Below, in pieces: positions 39,165-49,007 of a stretch of DNA of 64,000 bases (positions within the stretch are counted from its first letter, which is position 1; each line of letters starts with the position of its first letter). A model generated the notes under the pieces. It was not told the DNA's origin and did no database searches. It saw nothing but the letters and a program-made list of their open reading frames with translations. The DNA comes from G963677085 sp963677085. GTDB lineage: Bacteria > Planctomycetota > Planctomycetia > Pirellulales > Thermoguttaceae. The DNA is taken from positions 372,001 to 436,000 of the forward strand of contig CAXXFH010000006.1 of the NCBI GenBank assembly GCA_963677085.2. The letters are read 5' to 3'. Both the position numbers and the translations under genes were made by a program.

Positions 39165-40533
39165 CCTCCCAACAAGCGACAACACGACGAACGACCCTCG
39201 CCAGCGGGCGCCGCTTATCGTCGGTGGGCACGACTATCGGTCGATTACCGATACGGTTGCCCGGGTGGCCGAAAGACCCAAAACACCGCCTGCCTGGTAC
39301 GTGGCCTTCGCCGTCTCGTCGTCGCTGACGTTGATGTTCTTCGTTCTGATCGGCTACCTGTTTTATCGTGGTGTCGGCGTATGGGGCAATAACGTTCCAG
39401 TTTACTGGGGCTGGCCCATCGTAAACTTCGTCTTCTGGGTTGGCATCGGTCATGCGGGCACGCTCATTTCGGCCATTTTGTTCCTCTTTCGGCAGAATTG
39501 GCGAACCAGTATCAACCGTTTTGCCGAGGCGATGACCATATTCGCCGTGGTCTGTGCCGGCATCTTCCCGGGCATTCACGTAGGCCGTGTTTGGTTTGCC
39601 TACTGGTTGGCTCCGTATCCGAACCAGATGCAGATCTGGCCCAACTTCCGCAGTCCGTTGCTTTGGGACGTGTTCGCGGTGAGCACGTACGCCACCGTAT
39701 CGCTGCTGTTCTGGTACTTGGGAATGGTTCCCGATTTGGCCACCTTCCGCGACCGCTCGAAGAGCAAGCTGCGCAAGCTTCTCTACGGCGTGTTCGCTCT
39801 GGGGTGGCAGGGTTCGGCCCGGCAATGGCATCGCTACGAACGGGCCTATTTGCTGCTGGCTGCGTTGGCCACGCCGTTGGTGCTCAGCGTTCACTCGGTC
39901 GTGAGTTTCGACTTCGCCGTTTCCCAAGTGCCCGGCTGGCATACGACGGTCTTTCCGCCGTACTTCGTGGCCGGGGCCATTTTCAGCGGTTTCGCTATGG
40001 TGATTACGTTGATGGTCCCCGCCCGCGAGTTTTTCGGACTGAAGGATCTGGTTACGGTGCGCCACCTGGACAACATCTGCAAAATCATTCTGGCTACCGG
40101 TTGCATGGTGGGCTATTCCTACAGTATCGAGTTTTTCATCGCGTGGTACGGCGGCAACGCCTACGAGCGGTTTGCGTTTGTCAATCGAGCGTTTGGGCCT
40201 TATGCCTGGGCCTACTGGACGATGGTTTCGTGCAACGTGTTGGCTCCGCAGTTGTTCTGGTTCAAGCGGTGCCGCACCACGCCGTGGATCATGTTCGTGA
40301 TCGCCGTTTTCGTGAACATCGGCATGTGGTTCGAGCGGTTTGTGATTATCGTGAGTTCGTTGAGCCGCGACTTCTTGCCGTCGAGTTGGGGCTACTTCAG
40401 GCCGACGGCAGTCGACGTATTGATGTTTTTAGGCAGTTTCGGGCTGTTTTTCACGCTGTTTTTGCTGTTTTGCCGGTACCTGCCGGTCGTGGCCATGGCC
40501 GAAGTGAAAAGCGTATTGCCGCAGCATGACTAA
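39151..40533 (+). CDS. actC: Alternative complex III subunit C, NrfD-like quinol-oxidising protein
   Basis: ActC (460 aa), a polytopic NrfD/PsrC-type membrane protein with about ten predicted segments. In solved structures this subunit binds the quinol. Recognisable motifs are NFVFWVGIGHAGTLISAILFLFRQ, GWQGSARQWHRYERAYLLLAALATPLVLSVHS and VSCNVLAPQLFWF. The start overlaps the end of actB, implying translational coupling. A gap of 132 bases with low-complexity sequence and a palindrome precedes the next gene. Confidence 0.94.
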   Translation: MASISLPTSDNTTNDPRQRAPLIVGGHDYRSITDTVARVAERPKTPPAWYVAFAVSSSLTLMFFVLIGYLFYRGVGVWGNNVPVYWGWPIVNFVFWVGIGHAGTLISAILFLFRQNWRTSINRFAEAMTIFAVVCAGIFPGIHVGRVWFAYWLAPYPNQMQIWPNFRSPLLWDVFAVSTYATVSLLFWYLGMVPDLATFRDRSKSKLRKLLYGVFALGWQGSARQWHRYERAYLLLAALATPLVLSVHSVVSFDFAVSQVPGWHTTVFPPYFVAGAIFSGFAMVITLMVPAREFFGLKDLVTVRHLDNICKIILATGCMVGYSYSIEFFIAWYGGNAYERFAFVNRAFGPYAWAYWTMVSCNVLAPQLFWFKRCRTTPWIMFVIAVFVNIGMWFERFVIIVSSLSRDFLPSSWGYFRPTAVDVLMFLGSFGLFFTLFLLFCRYLPVVAMAEVKSVLPQHD

Positions 40534-40605
40534 GGGGGAGGGACGAGGGAATAGAGGCGAGGGGCGAGAGTCCGAGGCGTGGTCGCTTTAGCGACCATGC
40601 ACGAA
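40534..40605. repeat. GGGACGAGGG tract and GTGGTCGC palindrome after actC
   Basis: A purine tandem (GGGACGAGGGAATAGAGGCGAGGGGCGAGAG, 40541-40571) follows the actC stop. Then CGTGGTCGC-TTTA-GCGACCATG at 40578-40599, of the GCCATGG-type family. Confidence 0.6.
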
Positions 40606-40665
40606 GCGCTATCGAGGTCTCAGTAGAGAAGTGGACGTCACGCGTCACAGCAAGGAGGTGTTTTC

Positions 40666-41031
40666 ATGTTGTCCTGTGAAATGGTTTCAGAAACGGGAAT
40701 CGCCGTCGTTGAGCCCAAGGAACCGCTGAAGGCCGACGATTTCAAGGCGGTTGGTACGGTCGTCGATCCGTACATTGAGAAACATGGTGCGTTGAAGGGA
40801 CTGATTATTCATGTCCAGAAATTCCCGGGCTGGGAGGACTTCGCCGGCATGATTACCCACCTCCGGTTTGTCAAAGACCACCATAAGCACGTCAAAAAAG
40901 TGGCCGTCGTGACCGACGACAAAATTGCCTCTGTTGCACCGCACATCGTCGCGCATCTGGTCAGTGCCGATATGAAACACTTTCCGTACGACGAATTGGA
41001 AGCGGCCAAGCAGTGGATTGCCGGCGAGTAG
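40666..41031 (+). CDS. SpoIIAA-like / STAS-domain protein inserted in the act operon
   Basis: A 121-aa soluble protein of the SpoIIAA-like (STAS/SEC14-type) family, with GLIIHVQKFPGWEDFAGMITHLRFVKDHHKHVKKVAVVTDD and a C-terminal FPYDELEAAKQWIAGE. The function of such stand-alone proteins is largely unknown. It lies between actC and actDE, where other act operons have none. Its ribosome binding site AAGGAGGTG (40652-40660, five bases spacing) is a nearly perfect anti-16S complement and far stronger than those of its neighbours, which suggests high expression. A role in the complex is not shown. Confidence 0.88.
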   Translation: MLSCEMVSETGIAVVEPKEPLKADDFKAVGTVVDPYIEKHGALKGLIIHVQKFPGWEDFAGMITHLRFVKDHHKHVKKVAVVTDDKIASVAPHIVAHLVSADMKHFPYDELEAAKQWIAGE

Positions 41032-41051
41032 AGACAGCTTGAGTATCTCCC

Positions 41052-42308
41052 ATGGGTGAATCACCAATCCAACCCGAAACGACCAACCAGCAGCCCCCGG
41101 TGGCCGGCCTGTTGGCCGAGTTTCCTTCGCCCGAGGCGGTGAAGGAAGCGGCGGCCGCCGTGTGCGATGAAGACTTCACCCGGTTCGACGTCCACAGCCC
41201 GTTTCCTATCCACGGCGTCGAGCGGGCGATGGGCATTCGGCCCACCATCCTGCCGTGGATCGTGCTGGGTGCCGGGGTGGCCGGGCTGGTTGTGGCCCTG
41301 CTTTTGCAGTGGTGGACCAACGCCGTCGACTACCCGTTGAACATCAGTGGCAAGCCGTTTTTCAGCCTGCCGGCCAATATTCCAGTCGCGTTCGAACTGA
41401 TCGTGCTCTTCAGCGCGTTGGCCGCGTTTGGCTCGACGATTGTGTTGAACCTTTTGCCACGCTACTCGCAGCCCGTGTTTACCAGTGACGCCTTTCGCTG
41501 GGCGACCACCGACGGGTTCTTTCTGTCGATCGAAGCGGCCGACCCGAAATTCGACGTGGAGTCTACCCGGGCGTTGCTCGAATCGTTGGGGGCTACCCGG
41601 GTCGAGGTGCTCGACGAAATCACCGAAGGCCGCCAGTTTCCGCGTCCGTTGTTTTGGGCCGGGGCCGTCGTGACCGTGTTGGCGCTGCTGCCGCCGTTGC
41701 TGATTGCCTGGCACCGTTCGGCGCCGAAGCGTTCGCCACGACTTCACTTGATCCACGACATGGACAACCAACCGAAGTACAAAACGCAGAAATACAGCGC
41801 CCTGTTTTCCGATCACCGCACGATGCGGCCGGTCGTCCTGGGTACTGTTTCCCAGCGCAAGCCGATTGTGGTGGAAGGGCAACGGGTTGACGATCAGCCG
41901 CAATTCTACACCGGCAAGATCGATGACCAGTGGGCCAACGTGTTTCCCATGCCAGTGACCGAATCGATCATGCGTCGTGGGCAAGAGCGATTCAACATTT
42001 ATTGTGCCACATGCCACGGACTCGACGGCGGCGGTCGCGGAATGACGGCCCTCAGGGCGCTTAAACGCGAGGAGCCCAAATGGGTGCCGCCGTTGTCGTT
42101 GTATTCGTCGGGTGTGTTAGCGCAACCGGTCGGACAGATCTTCGGCACGATTAGTCATGGCATCCGTTCGATGCCATCGTACGGCTCGCAAATCTCGGAA
42201 GAAGATCGTTGGGCTATTGTGGCCTACGTTCGAGCGCTGCAACGTAGCCAACATGCCGAAGAAAGCGACGTGCCCGAGGAGATACGGCCGAAATTGCGAG
42301 GGCAGTAG
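41052..42308 (+). CDS. actDE: Alternative complex III subunits D and E, fused
   Basis: A 418-aa fusion. Residues 1-200 are ActD (DUF3341): GLLAEFPSPEAVKEAA, DVHSPFPIHG and two membrane segments (about 70-92 and 112-134). Another membrane segment near 200-222 is followed by ActE, a monoheme cytochrome c with the heme motif CATCH at about residues 318-322 and a candidate Met ligand in RSMPSYG. In many act operons these are separate genes. The fusion is in frame without low-complexity sequence at the joint. Confidence 0.9.
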   Translation: MGESPIQPETTNQQPPVAGLLAEFPSPEAVKEAAAAVCDEDFTRFDVHSPFPIHGVERAMGIRPTILPWIVLGAGVAGLVVALLLQWWTNAVDYPLNISGKPFFSLPANIPVAFELIVLFSALAAFGSTIVLNLLPRYSQPVFTSDAFRWATTDGFFLSIEAADPKFDVESTRALLESLGATRVEVLDEITEGRQFPRPLFWAGAVVTVLALLPPLLIAWHRSAPKRSPRLHLIHDMDNQPKYKTQKYSALFSDHRTMRPVVLGTVSQRKPIVVEGQRVDDQPQFYTGKIDDQWANVFPMPVTESIMRRGQERFNIYCATCHGLDGGGRGMTALRALKREEPKWVPPLSLYSSGVLAQPVGQIFGTISHGIRSMPSYGSQISEEDRWAIVAYVRALQRSQHAEESDVPEEIRPKLRGQ

Positions 42309-42521
42309 GGTGGGGAGTGATTAGTGGACAGTGGGTGGTGGGTAGTTGTTGGCGAGTGGTCGCCGGCAGAGCGTCCAAGCCCACCGGTTGCAGCCGGTGG
42401 GACTATGCGTAGCGGTTGGTTAACAGTGATTGTTCCCCTGGTTCCCAAGCGGAGCTTCGGAACGAGGGAATCGAGGGGACCTGCAAATCAGAAATCCCAA
42501 ATTCCAAATCATAAATCCAAA
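42309..42521. repeat. Repeat-filled gap before actF
   Basis: GTGGACAGTGGGTGGTGGGTAG-type tandem, CCCACCGGTTGCAGCCGGTGGG palindrome (about 42378-42399), a GGTTCCCAAGC/GCTTCGGAAC palindrome (42440-42463) and an AAATCCCAAATTCCAAATCATAAATCC tandem ending at the actF start. Confidence 0.65.
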
Positions 42522-43760
42522 ATGTCCGCACACGCTAACGACGTAACGCTTCCCACCGGCGAACGTATTACGCTGGGTGCTGCTCGGGGCCGGTTGGTTG
42601 CCGGGCTCATGGTTGTCGGCGGTGCTGGGCTTGCCCTGGCCTTGGGGTTGGCGCTGGCGGGCGGGCAGCAGGGGATGCGCTATTTCCTGCATTCCTACCT
42701 GACGAGCTACGTCTTCTACTTGAGCTTGTCGCTCGGCGGGTTGTTTTTTGTGGCCGTGCAGCACGTCACTCGGGCAGGGTGGAGTGTGACGGTTCGCCGG
42801 CAGGCCGAGATCCTGGCTGCCAGCATGCCCGTGCTGATTGTGTTGTTTCTGCCCATCTTCCTGCCGGTCGTTCGGGGAAGCCACGCCCTGTACGAGTGGA
42901 ACGACCCGGCGGCAGTCGCTCACGACGAATTGCTCAACGCCAAGGTGCCCTATCTGAACATGCCGTTTTTTGTCGTGCGTTGTGTGATTTACTTCGCCGT
43001 ATGGTGGTTTCTGGGGCGGTATTATTACAGTCGATCTTTGCGCCAGGACGAGACGGGCGATCCGGCATGGACACTCCGCATGGAGCGGATCAGTCCAGTG
43101 GCGCTGATCCTTTTTGCCCTGACGGTCACCTTCTTCTCGTTCGACGTGCTGATGTCGCTGACGCCGCATTGGTTCAGCACGATTTACGGAGTGTACTACT
43201 TCGCGGGCTGCGTGGTGGGCGTGCTTTGCGTGTTGATTCTGGCGTCCGTGGGGCTTCAGGCCTCGGGCCGGCTGACCGATTCGATTACCGACGAACACTA
43301 CCACGACCTGGGCAAGCTGCTGCTGGGCTTCGTGATCTTTTGGGGTTATATCGCCTTTTCGCAATACATGCTGATTTGGTACGCCAATATCCCCGAAGAG
43401 ACTAGTTGGTATCTGGCCCGCCAGACGGGTGGCTGGGTGTGGGTCGCACTTCTACTATTGTTTAGCCACTTGCTCATCCCGTTTGTCGGTCTGCTGCCGC
43501 GGGCGGCAAAACGCAACCGCGCGGTGCTGGCCTTTTGGGCCGTCTGGCTATTGGCCGCGCATTGGCTCGATATGTACTACCTGGTAATGCCCAGCCTTGG
43601 CGCCGAGTCGTTGCCGGTCAGCCCGATCGACGCTTGCCTGCTACTGGGAATTGGCGGGATTTACGTCGCCGGCGTGATCCGCACGGCCGGAACCCACGCC
43701 CTGGTGCCGCACCACGATCCACGCCTTGGTGAAGCATTGACCTTTGCAGAGAATTTTTAA
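42522..43760 (+). CDS. actF: Alternative complex III subunit F
   Basis: ActF (412 aa), a polytopic membrane subunit related to ActC. It has about ten predicted membrane segments. Family-like segments are FLHSYLTSYVFYLSLSLGGLFFVAVQHVTRAGWSV, LLGFVIFWGYIAFSQYMLIWYANIPEE and LPRAAKRNRAVLAFWAVWLLAAHWLDMYYLV. The start ATG 42522 follows a low-complexity tract; upstream in-frame residues are repeat-derived, so a later start is preferred. Next come a small membrane protein and the SCO gene. Confidence 0.93.
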   Translation: MSAHANDVTLPTGERITLGAARGRLVAGLMVVGGAGLALALGLALAGGQQGMRYFLHSYLTSYVFYLSLSLGGLFFVAVQHVTRAGWSVTVRRQAEILAASMPVLIVLFLPIFLPVVRGSHALYEWNDPAAVAHDELLNAKVPYLNMPFFVVRCVIYFAVWWFLGRYYYSRSLRQDETGDPAWTLRMERISPVALILFALTVTFFSFDVLMSLTPHWFSTIYGVYYFAGCVVGVLCVLILASVGLQASGRLTDSITDEHYHDLGKLLLGFVIFWGYIAFSQYMLIWYANIPEETSWYLARQTGGWVWVALLLLFSHLLIPFVGLLPRAAKRNRAVLAFWAVWLLAAHWLDMYYLVMPSLGAESLPVSPIDACLLLGIGGIYVAGVIRTAGTHALVPHHDPRLGEALTFAENF

Positions 43761-43877
43761 TTGGTGCTACCGCACCAAAGAAGAAACCCTCTCGCGCTGA
43801 GCGGGAGAGGGGAGAAGAGGGTAAGACACGTTCCGAGACTTGAACCAACGCGATACCTGTCGCGGTGAAAGCTGTTC

Positions 43878-44258
43878 ATGGTTGAAAAAGACGAACTCAA
43901 CACGCCGGTGATCGCCGTTGTCGGTTTTCTGGGAGCGGTTCTTACGTTTGCCATCATTGTGTTGTTGATGGTCGTTTACTACCAAACGTCGGCCCGGGTT
44001 GATTACCAGAAGACAAGCATCTTGCCGTTCACCGAATCGCGCAACGTGTTGGCCGAGCAGCAGGAGAAGTTGGCCAGCTACGGTTGGGTGAACGAGCAGC
44101 AACGGATTGCCCATATTCCGATCGATCGGGCGATGCAGTTGGTCGTGGCCGATCTGGCCGCCGGCCGGCCGCCGGTGAAGGCGGAAGATGCTGCATCCCC
44201 GACCGATACAACCGTACCTTCCACCGAACCGTCGGCCACCGAACCGTCGGGAGGATGA
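43878..44258 (+). CDS. Small membrane protein of the act-cox operon
   Basis: A 126-aa protein that I cannot name. It has one membrane segment (about 12-36), then TSARVDYQKTSILPFTESRNVLAEQQEKLASYGWVNEQQRIAHIPIDRAMQLVV and a Pro/Thr/Ser-rich tail. The central INxxxxIAHIPIDRAM-type element (here QQRIAHIPIDRAMQLVV) resembles the small proteins encoded next to act/cox genes in other bacteria. It ends 2 bases inside the ATG region of the SCO gene, implying coupling. Confidence 0.82.
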   Translation: MVEKDELNTPVIAVVGFLGAVLTFAIIVLLMVVYYQTSARVDYQKTSILPFTESRNVLAEQQEKLASYGWVNEQQRIAHIPIDRAMQLVVADLAAGRPPVKAEDAASPTDTTVPSTEPSATEPSGG

Positions 44259-44260
44259 CC

Positions 44261-45214
44261 ATGCGCAGTCGTCGTGGTTTCTTGCTCGGGGACGCGCGGA
44301 TCGCCGCGTTTTGGTGCCGGGGTGCCATGCCCACGCTCGCGTGGGCATGCTTGCTCGCGTCGATGATCGTCTACCCCGCAACGCTTCATGCGGAACAAGC
44401 CGTCGGCGAGGCCGCCGCGGCCTCGCACGTCGACCGCAAAGAACCGTTGCCCAAGGAATTGTTGGACGTTGGTATTGTCGAACATCGTGACGCACAGGTT
44501 CCGTTGGATCTGAAGTTCACGGCCGCCGACGGCAGAACGATCGCGCTGGCCGACGTGTTCGACGGCACTCGGCCGGTGATTCTTACGATGAACTATTCCA
44601 ACTGCCCCATGTTGTGCAGCCTGCAACTCAACGGCCTAGTCGACGCCATCCGAAAAATGCCCTGGCAGTTGGGCGATCAGTATCGGATTCTCACAGTGAG
44701 CATCGACCCGGCCGAGACGTCCCAACGGGCGAAGCTTACCGAGCAGAAATACCTCAAGGCCTACGGTCGGCCCATGCAACCGGAAGGTTGGACGTTTGTC
44801 GTCAATCGCGACGAGTCGAAGATCAAGCAGGTGGCCAACACGGTGGGCTTCGGCTACACGTTTTTGCCGGAAACGAAAGAGTACGCCCACACGGCCGCGT
44901 TGATGATTTGCACGCCCGACGGCCGTGTGTCGAAGTATCTTTACGGTGTGGATTACGATCCGCAGACGCTGCGGTTTTCGCTGCTGGAGGCCGCCGAGGG
45001 CAAGGTCGGCACGCCGACCGAGCAGTTTTTCCTCTACTGCTTCCATTACGACCCCGAAAAAGGTCGCTACGGCCCGGCCGCGTTTCGGATTATGCAAGTC
45101 GGCGGGGTGTTGATGCTGGTGGTGCTCGGCGGAGTGCTTTCGGTGTTTTGGATGCGCGAGCGACGGAAGGGGAGGGGGAGAGAAGAGGGGCTAGGGACGA
45201 GGGACGAGGGGTGA
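44261..45214 (+). CDS. SCO1/SenC copper chaperone for cytochrome oxidase
   Basis: A 317-aa SCO protein that would deliver copper to the CuA site of CoxB. The copper motif CPMLC appears in NYSNCPMLCSLQ, the ligand His in EYAHTAALM, and a C-terminal membrane segment (about 275-297). It begins with ATG 44261 because GGGAGG lies six bases upstream; an in-frame ATG at 44255 is also possible. Two odd features: the signal sequence contains a palindrome CATGCCCACG-CTCG-CGTGGGCATG (about 44327-44350) of the intergenic repeat family, and the last ~15 residues (RKGRGREEGLGTRDEG) are encoded by the GGGACGAGGG tandem that usually follows stop codons here. Confidence 0.9.
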   Translation: MRSRRGFLLGDARIAAFWCRGAMPTLAWACLLASMIVYPATLHAEQAVGEAAAASHVDRKEPLPKELLDVGIVEHRDAQVPLDLKFTAADGRTIALADVFDGTRPVILTMNYSNCPMLCSLQLNGLVDAIRKMPWQLGDQYRILTVSIDPAETSQRAKLTEQKYLKAYGRPMQPEGWTFVVNRDESKIKQVANTVGFGYTFLPETKEYAHTAALMICTPDGRVSKYLYGVDYDPQTLRFSLLEAAEGKVGTPTEQFFLYCFHYDPEKGRYGPAAFRIMQVGGVLMLVVLGGVLSVFWMRERRKGRGREEGLGTRDEG

Positions 45215-45309
45215 GGGTATGTTACTGGTTCCCAAGCCGGAGCTTGGGAACAGGGGTGGGCTGCGAGTGACGTATCGGCTGGGTAGCGAGTGAAGAGGAA
45301 CCCATCTTG
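45215..45309. repeat. GGTTCCCAAGC palindrome between SCO and coxB
   Basis: GGTTCCCAAGC and GCTTGGGAAC (45227-45251) form an REP-like palindrome. Ten bases before ATG 45310 is AGAGGA, a modest ribosome binding site. Confidence 0.65.
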
Positions 45310-46302
45310 ATGTTCATGCCGCTGGGATTGATCGCCGAAGGGATGTCGTCGTTGTTCTTGTTGGCCAAGGACGAGGGGTCGTTCTGGTTGCCGCCGCCTA
45401 GTTCGACCACGGCCGCGGAAGTCGACAGCCTCTTCATGTTCATCTTCTATGTCTCGACGTTCTTCTTCGTGTTGATCGTCGTCTTGATGATGGTCTTTGT
45501 GGTGATCTACCGGCGCCGCCCGGGTGTCGATCCAGGGCCGGCTCCCAGTCACAGCACGGTGCTCGAAGTTACCTGGACGGTAATCCCGCTGCTGATCGTA
45601 ATCGCCATATTCTACTGGGGCTTCGAAGGCTACATGGACATGCGAACCTCGCCGCGCGAGGCCTATGATATCCGCGTGACGGGCCGCAAGTGGAATTGGG
45701 AATTTACCTATCCGAACGGCTACGTCGACTCGGTGCTGCACGTGCCTGTCGATGAACCGGTGCGGCTGACAATGACCTCGCAAGACGTGATCCACAGCCT
45801 GTTCATTCCCGCATTCCGCGTGAAGATGGACTTGGTGCCGGGCCGCTATACACAAACGTGGTTTCGAGCGATGAAGCCGGGCGAGTATGACCTGTACTGT
45901 GCCGAATATTGTGGCACGAAGCATTCCGACATGCTCTCGTCGGTCGTGGTTCACCCGCCGGGTGAGTTCGAAACGTGGCTCGACAAAGCAAGCAACTTCC
46001 TGGAGACGATGTCGCCGGTCGATGCGGGCCGGGCGTTGTACGATCGCCGCGGCTGTGCGCAGTGCCACTCGCTCGACGGCAGTGCCCGCGTGGGGCCGTC
46101 GTTTAAGGGAATCTACGGGCAAACGCACAGCTTCACCAACGCGCCCGATACGCCGGTCGACGATAACTACCTGCGGGAATCGATCCTGGAGCCGGGTAAA
46201 AAAATACGCGAGGGCTACAAGAATCAAATGCCGACGTACAAGGGCATTTTGAGCGATCCGGAGATTACGGCGATTATTGAGTTTATTAAGTCGTTGAAGT
46301 AA
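45310..46302 (+). CDS. coxB: Cytochrome c oxidase subunit II with fused cytochrome c
   Basis: CoxB (330 aa) of a caa3-type oxidase. Two membrane hairpin segments (about 42-66 and 82-104) precede the cupredoxin domain. The CuA ligands are in CAEYCGTKHSDM. A C-terminal cytochrome c domain has the heme motif CAQCH (near residue 250) and candidate Met in YKNQMPTYK. ATG 45310 is used; TTG 45307 is directly before it. Confidence 0.96.
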   Translation: MFMPLGLIAEGMSSLFLLAKDEGSFWLPPPSSTTAAEVDSLFMFIFYVSTFFFVLIVVLMMVFVVIYRRRPGVDPGPAPSHSTVLEVTWTVIPLLIVIAIFYWGFEGYMDMRTSPREAYDIRVTGRKWNWEFTYPNGYVDSVLHVPVDEPVRLTMTSQDVIHSLFIPAFRVKMDLVPGRYTQTWFRAMKPGEYDLYCAEYCGTKHSDMLSSVVVHPPGEFETWLDKASNFLETMSPVDAGRALYDRRGCAQCHSLDGSARVGPSFKGIYGQTHSFTNAPDTPVDDNYLRESILEPGKKIREGYKNQMPTYKGILSDPEITAIIEFIKSLK

Positions 46303-46317
46303 GGCATCCCGGGATCG

Positions 46318-46345
46318 GGTGCCACTGGCTGCTCGTCAGCCAGTG
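46318..46345. repeat. GGGTGCCACTGGCTG palindrome between coxB and coxA
   Basis: GGGTGCCACTGGCTGCTCGTCAGCCAGTG-type unit; arms CACTGGCTG and CAGCCAGTG. Same family as 3213 and 34625. Confidence 0.75.
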
Positions 46346-46386
46346 AATAGTCGCGAATACTAGACACGTTTGCCTGAGACCTCCTT

Positions 46387-48048
<1,662 letters not shown>

Positions 48049-48058
48049 ACGTGCTACT

Positions 48059-48084
48059 GGTTCCCAAGCTCCGGCTTGGAAACC
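48059..48084. repeat. GGTTCCCAAGC palindrome after coxA
   Basis: GGTTCCCAAGC/CCGGCTTGGAAACC. Downstream at 48145-48185 is an AAATCAGAAATCCCAAATCATCAATC tract that ends at the coxC start, like the one before actF. Confidence 0.65.
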
Positions 48085-48190
48085 CATTTCCGCGAAGCTC
48101 TGCTTCGCTGCGTAGCGAGAAGAAAGGGCGAAGCCGCAAGCGGCTTGGCGTCAAAATCAGAAATCCCAAATCATCAATCGCAATCCGCCC

Positions 48191-48928
48191 ATGTCCGATG
48201 CCCACGCTGCCGAGCATGACCACACCGGGGATCATTCTCCGTTTCTTGCGCATCACTTCGAAAGCTATCGGCAGCAGTTCGAGGCCGGGAAGCTGGGGAT
48301 GTGGATTTTCCTGATAACGGAGATCCTCTTGTTCAGTGGGTTGTTCTGCGCGTACGCCGTGTATCGGGCGAATCACCCGGAGATTTTTTATGTCGGGGCC
48401 CAATTTCTCAACGAATACCTGGGCGCCACGAACACGTGCGTGTTGTTGTTCAGCAGTTTGACGATGGCCTGGGCCGTTCGCTGCGCGCAGCTCAGCTATC
48501 GCAAGGGGCTTATCGTTTGTCTGATTATCACCCTGCTGTGCGGTTGTGGGTTTTTGGGCATCAAATACGTGGAGTACGAGCACAAGTGGCACGAGGGCCT
48601 GCTTTGGGCCAAGTGGTTCGAGCCCAATTCACACGCCGAGAACGTGGAAGCCCACGAGGAACAACAGCTCAACACGCCGGAAGTCGATCGCCAGGAAATC
48701 GCCCGACGTGTTGGGGTGTTTTTCAGCATCTACTTCTGCATGACGGGCCTGCACGCCTTGCACGTGATCGCCGGCATGGCGGCCATCGGCTGGGTGCTGG
48801 TTCGCGCCATCAAGGGCCATTTCGACCATCCTGAGTACTTCGGCCCGGTCGACTATGTGGGACTCTACTGGCACTTGGTCGACCTGATTTGGATTTACTT
48901 GTTTCCGTTGTTGTATTTGATTGATTAG
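48191..48928 (+). CDS. coxC: Cytochrome c oxidase subunit III
   Basis: CoxC (245 aa), a polytopic subunit III. GKLGMWIFLITEILLFSGLFCAYAVYR, NEYLGATNTCVLLFSSLTMAW and the C-terminal HFDHPEYFGPVDYVGLYWHLVDLIWIYLFPLLYLID match the family. About five to seven predicted membrane segments, shorter than mitochondrial subunit III. Confidence 0.95.
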   Translation: MSDAHAAEHDHTGDHSPFLAHHFESYRQQFEAGKLGMWIFLITEILLFSGLFCAYAVYRANHPEIFYVGAQFLNEYLGATNTCVLLFSSLTMAWAVRCAQLSYRKGLIVCLIITLLCGCGFLGIKYVEYEHKWHEGLLWAKWFEPNSHAENVEAHEEQQLNTPEVDRQEIARRVGVFFSIYFCMTGLHALHVIAGMAAIGWVLVRAIKGHFDHPEYFGPVDYVGLYWHLVDLIWIYLFPLLYLID

Positions 48929-48950
48929 GGGCGAGAGACGAGGGAAGCCT

Positions 48951-48975
48951 CGTTCCCACGCTTTGCGAGGGAACC
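48951..48975. repeat. CGTTCCCACGC palindrome after coxC
   Basis: Arms CGTTCCCACGC and GCGAGGGAACC. A GGGGCGAGAGACGAGGG tandem (48928-48945) sits directly after the coxC stop. Confidence 0.65.
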
Positions 48976-49007
48976 AGTGAACCAGCACGTAGCAGAGGCA
49001 TACGATC

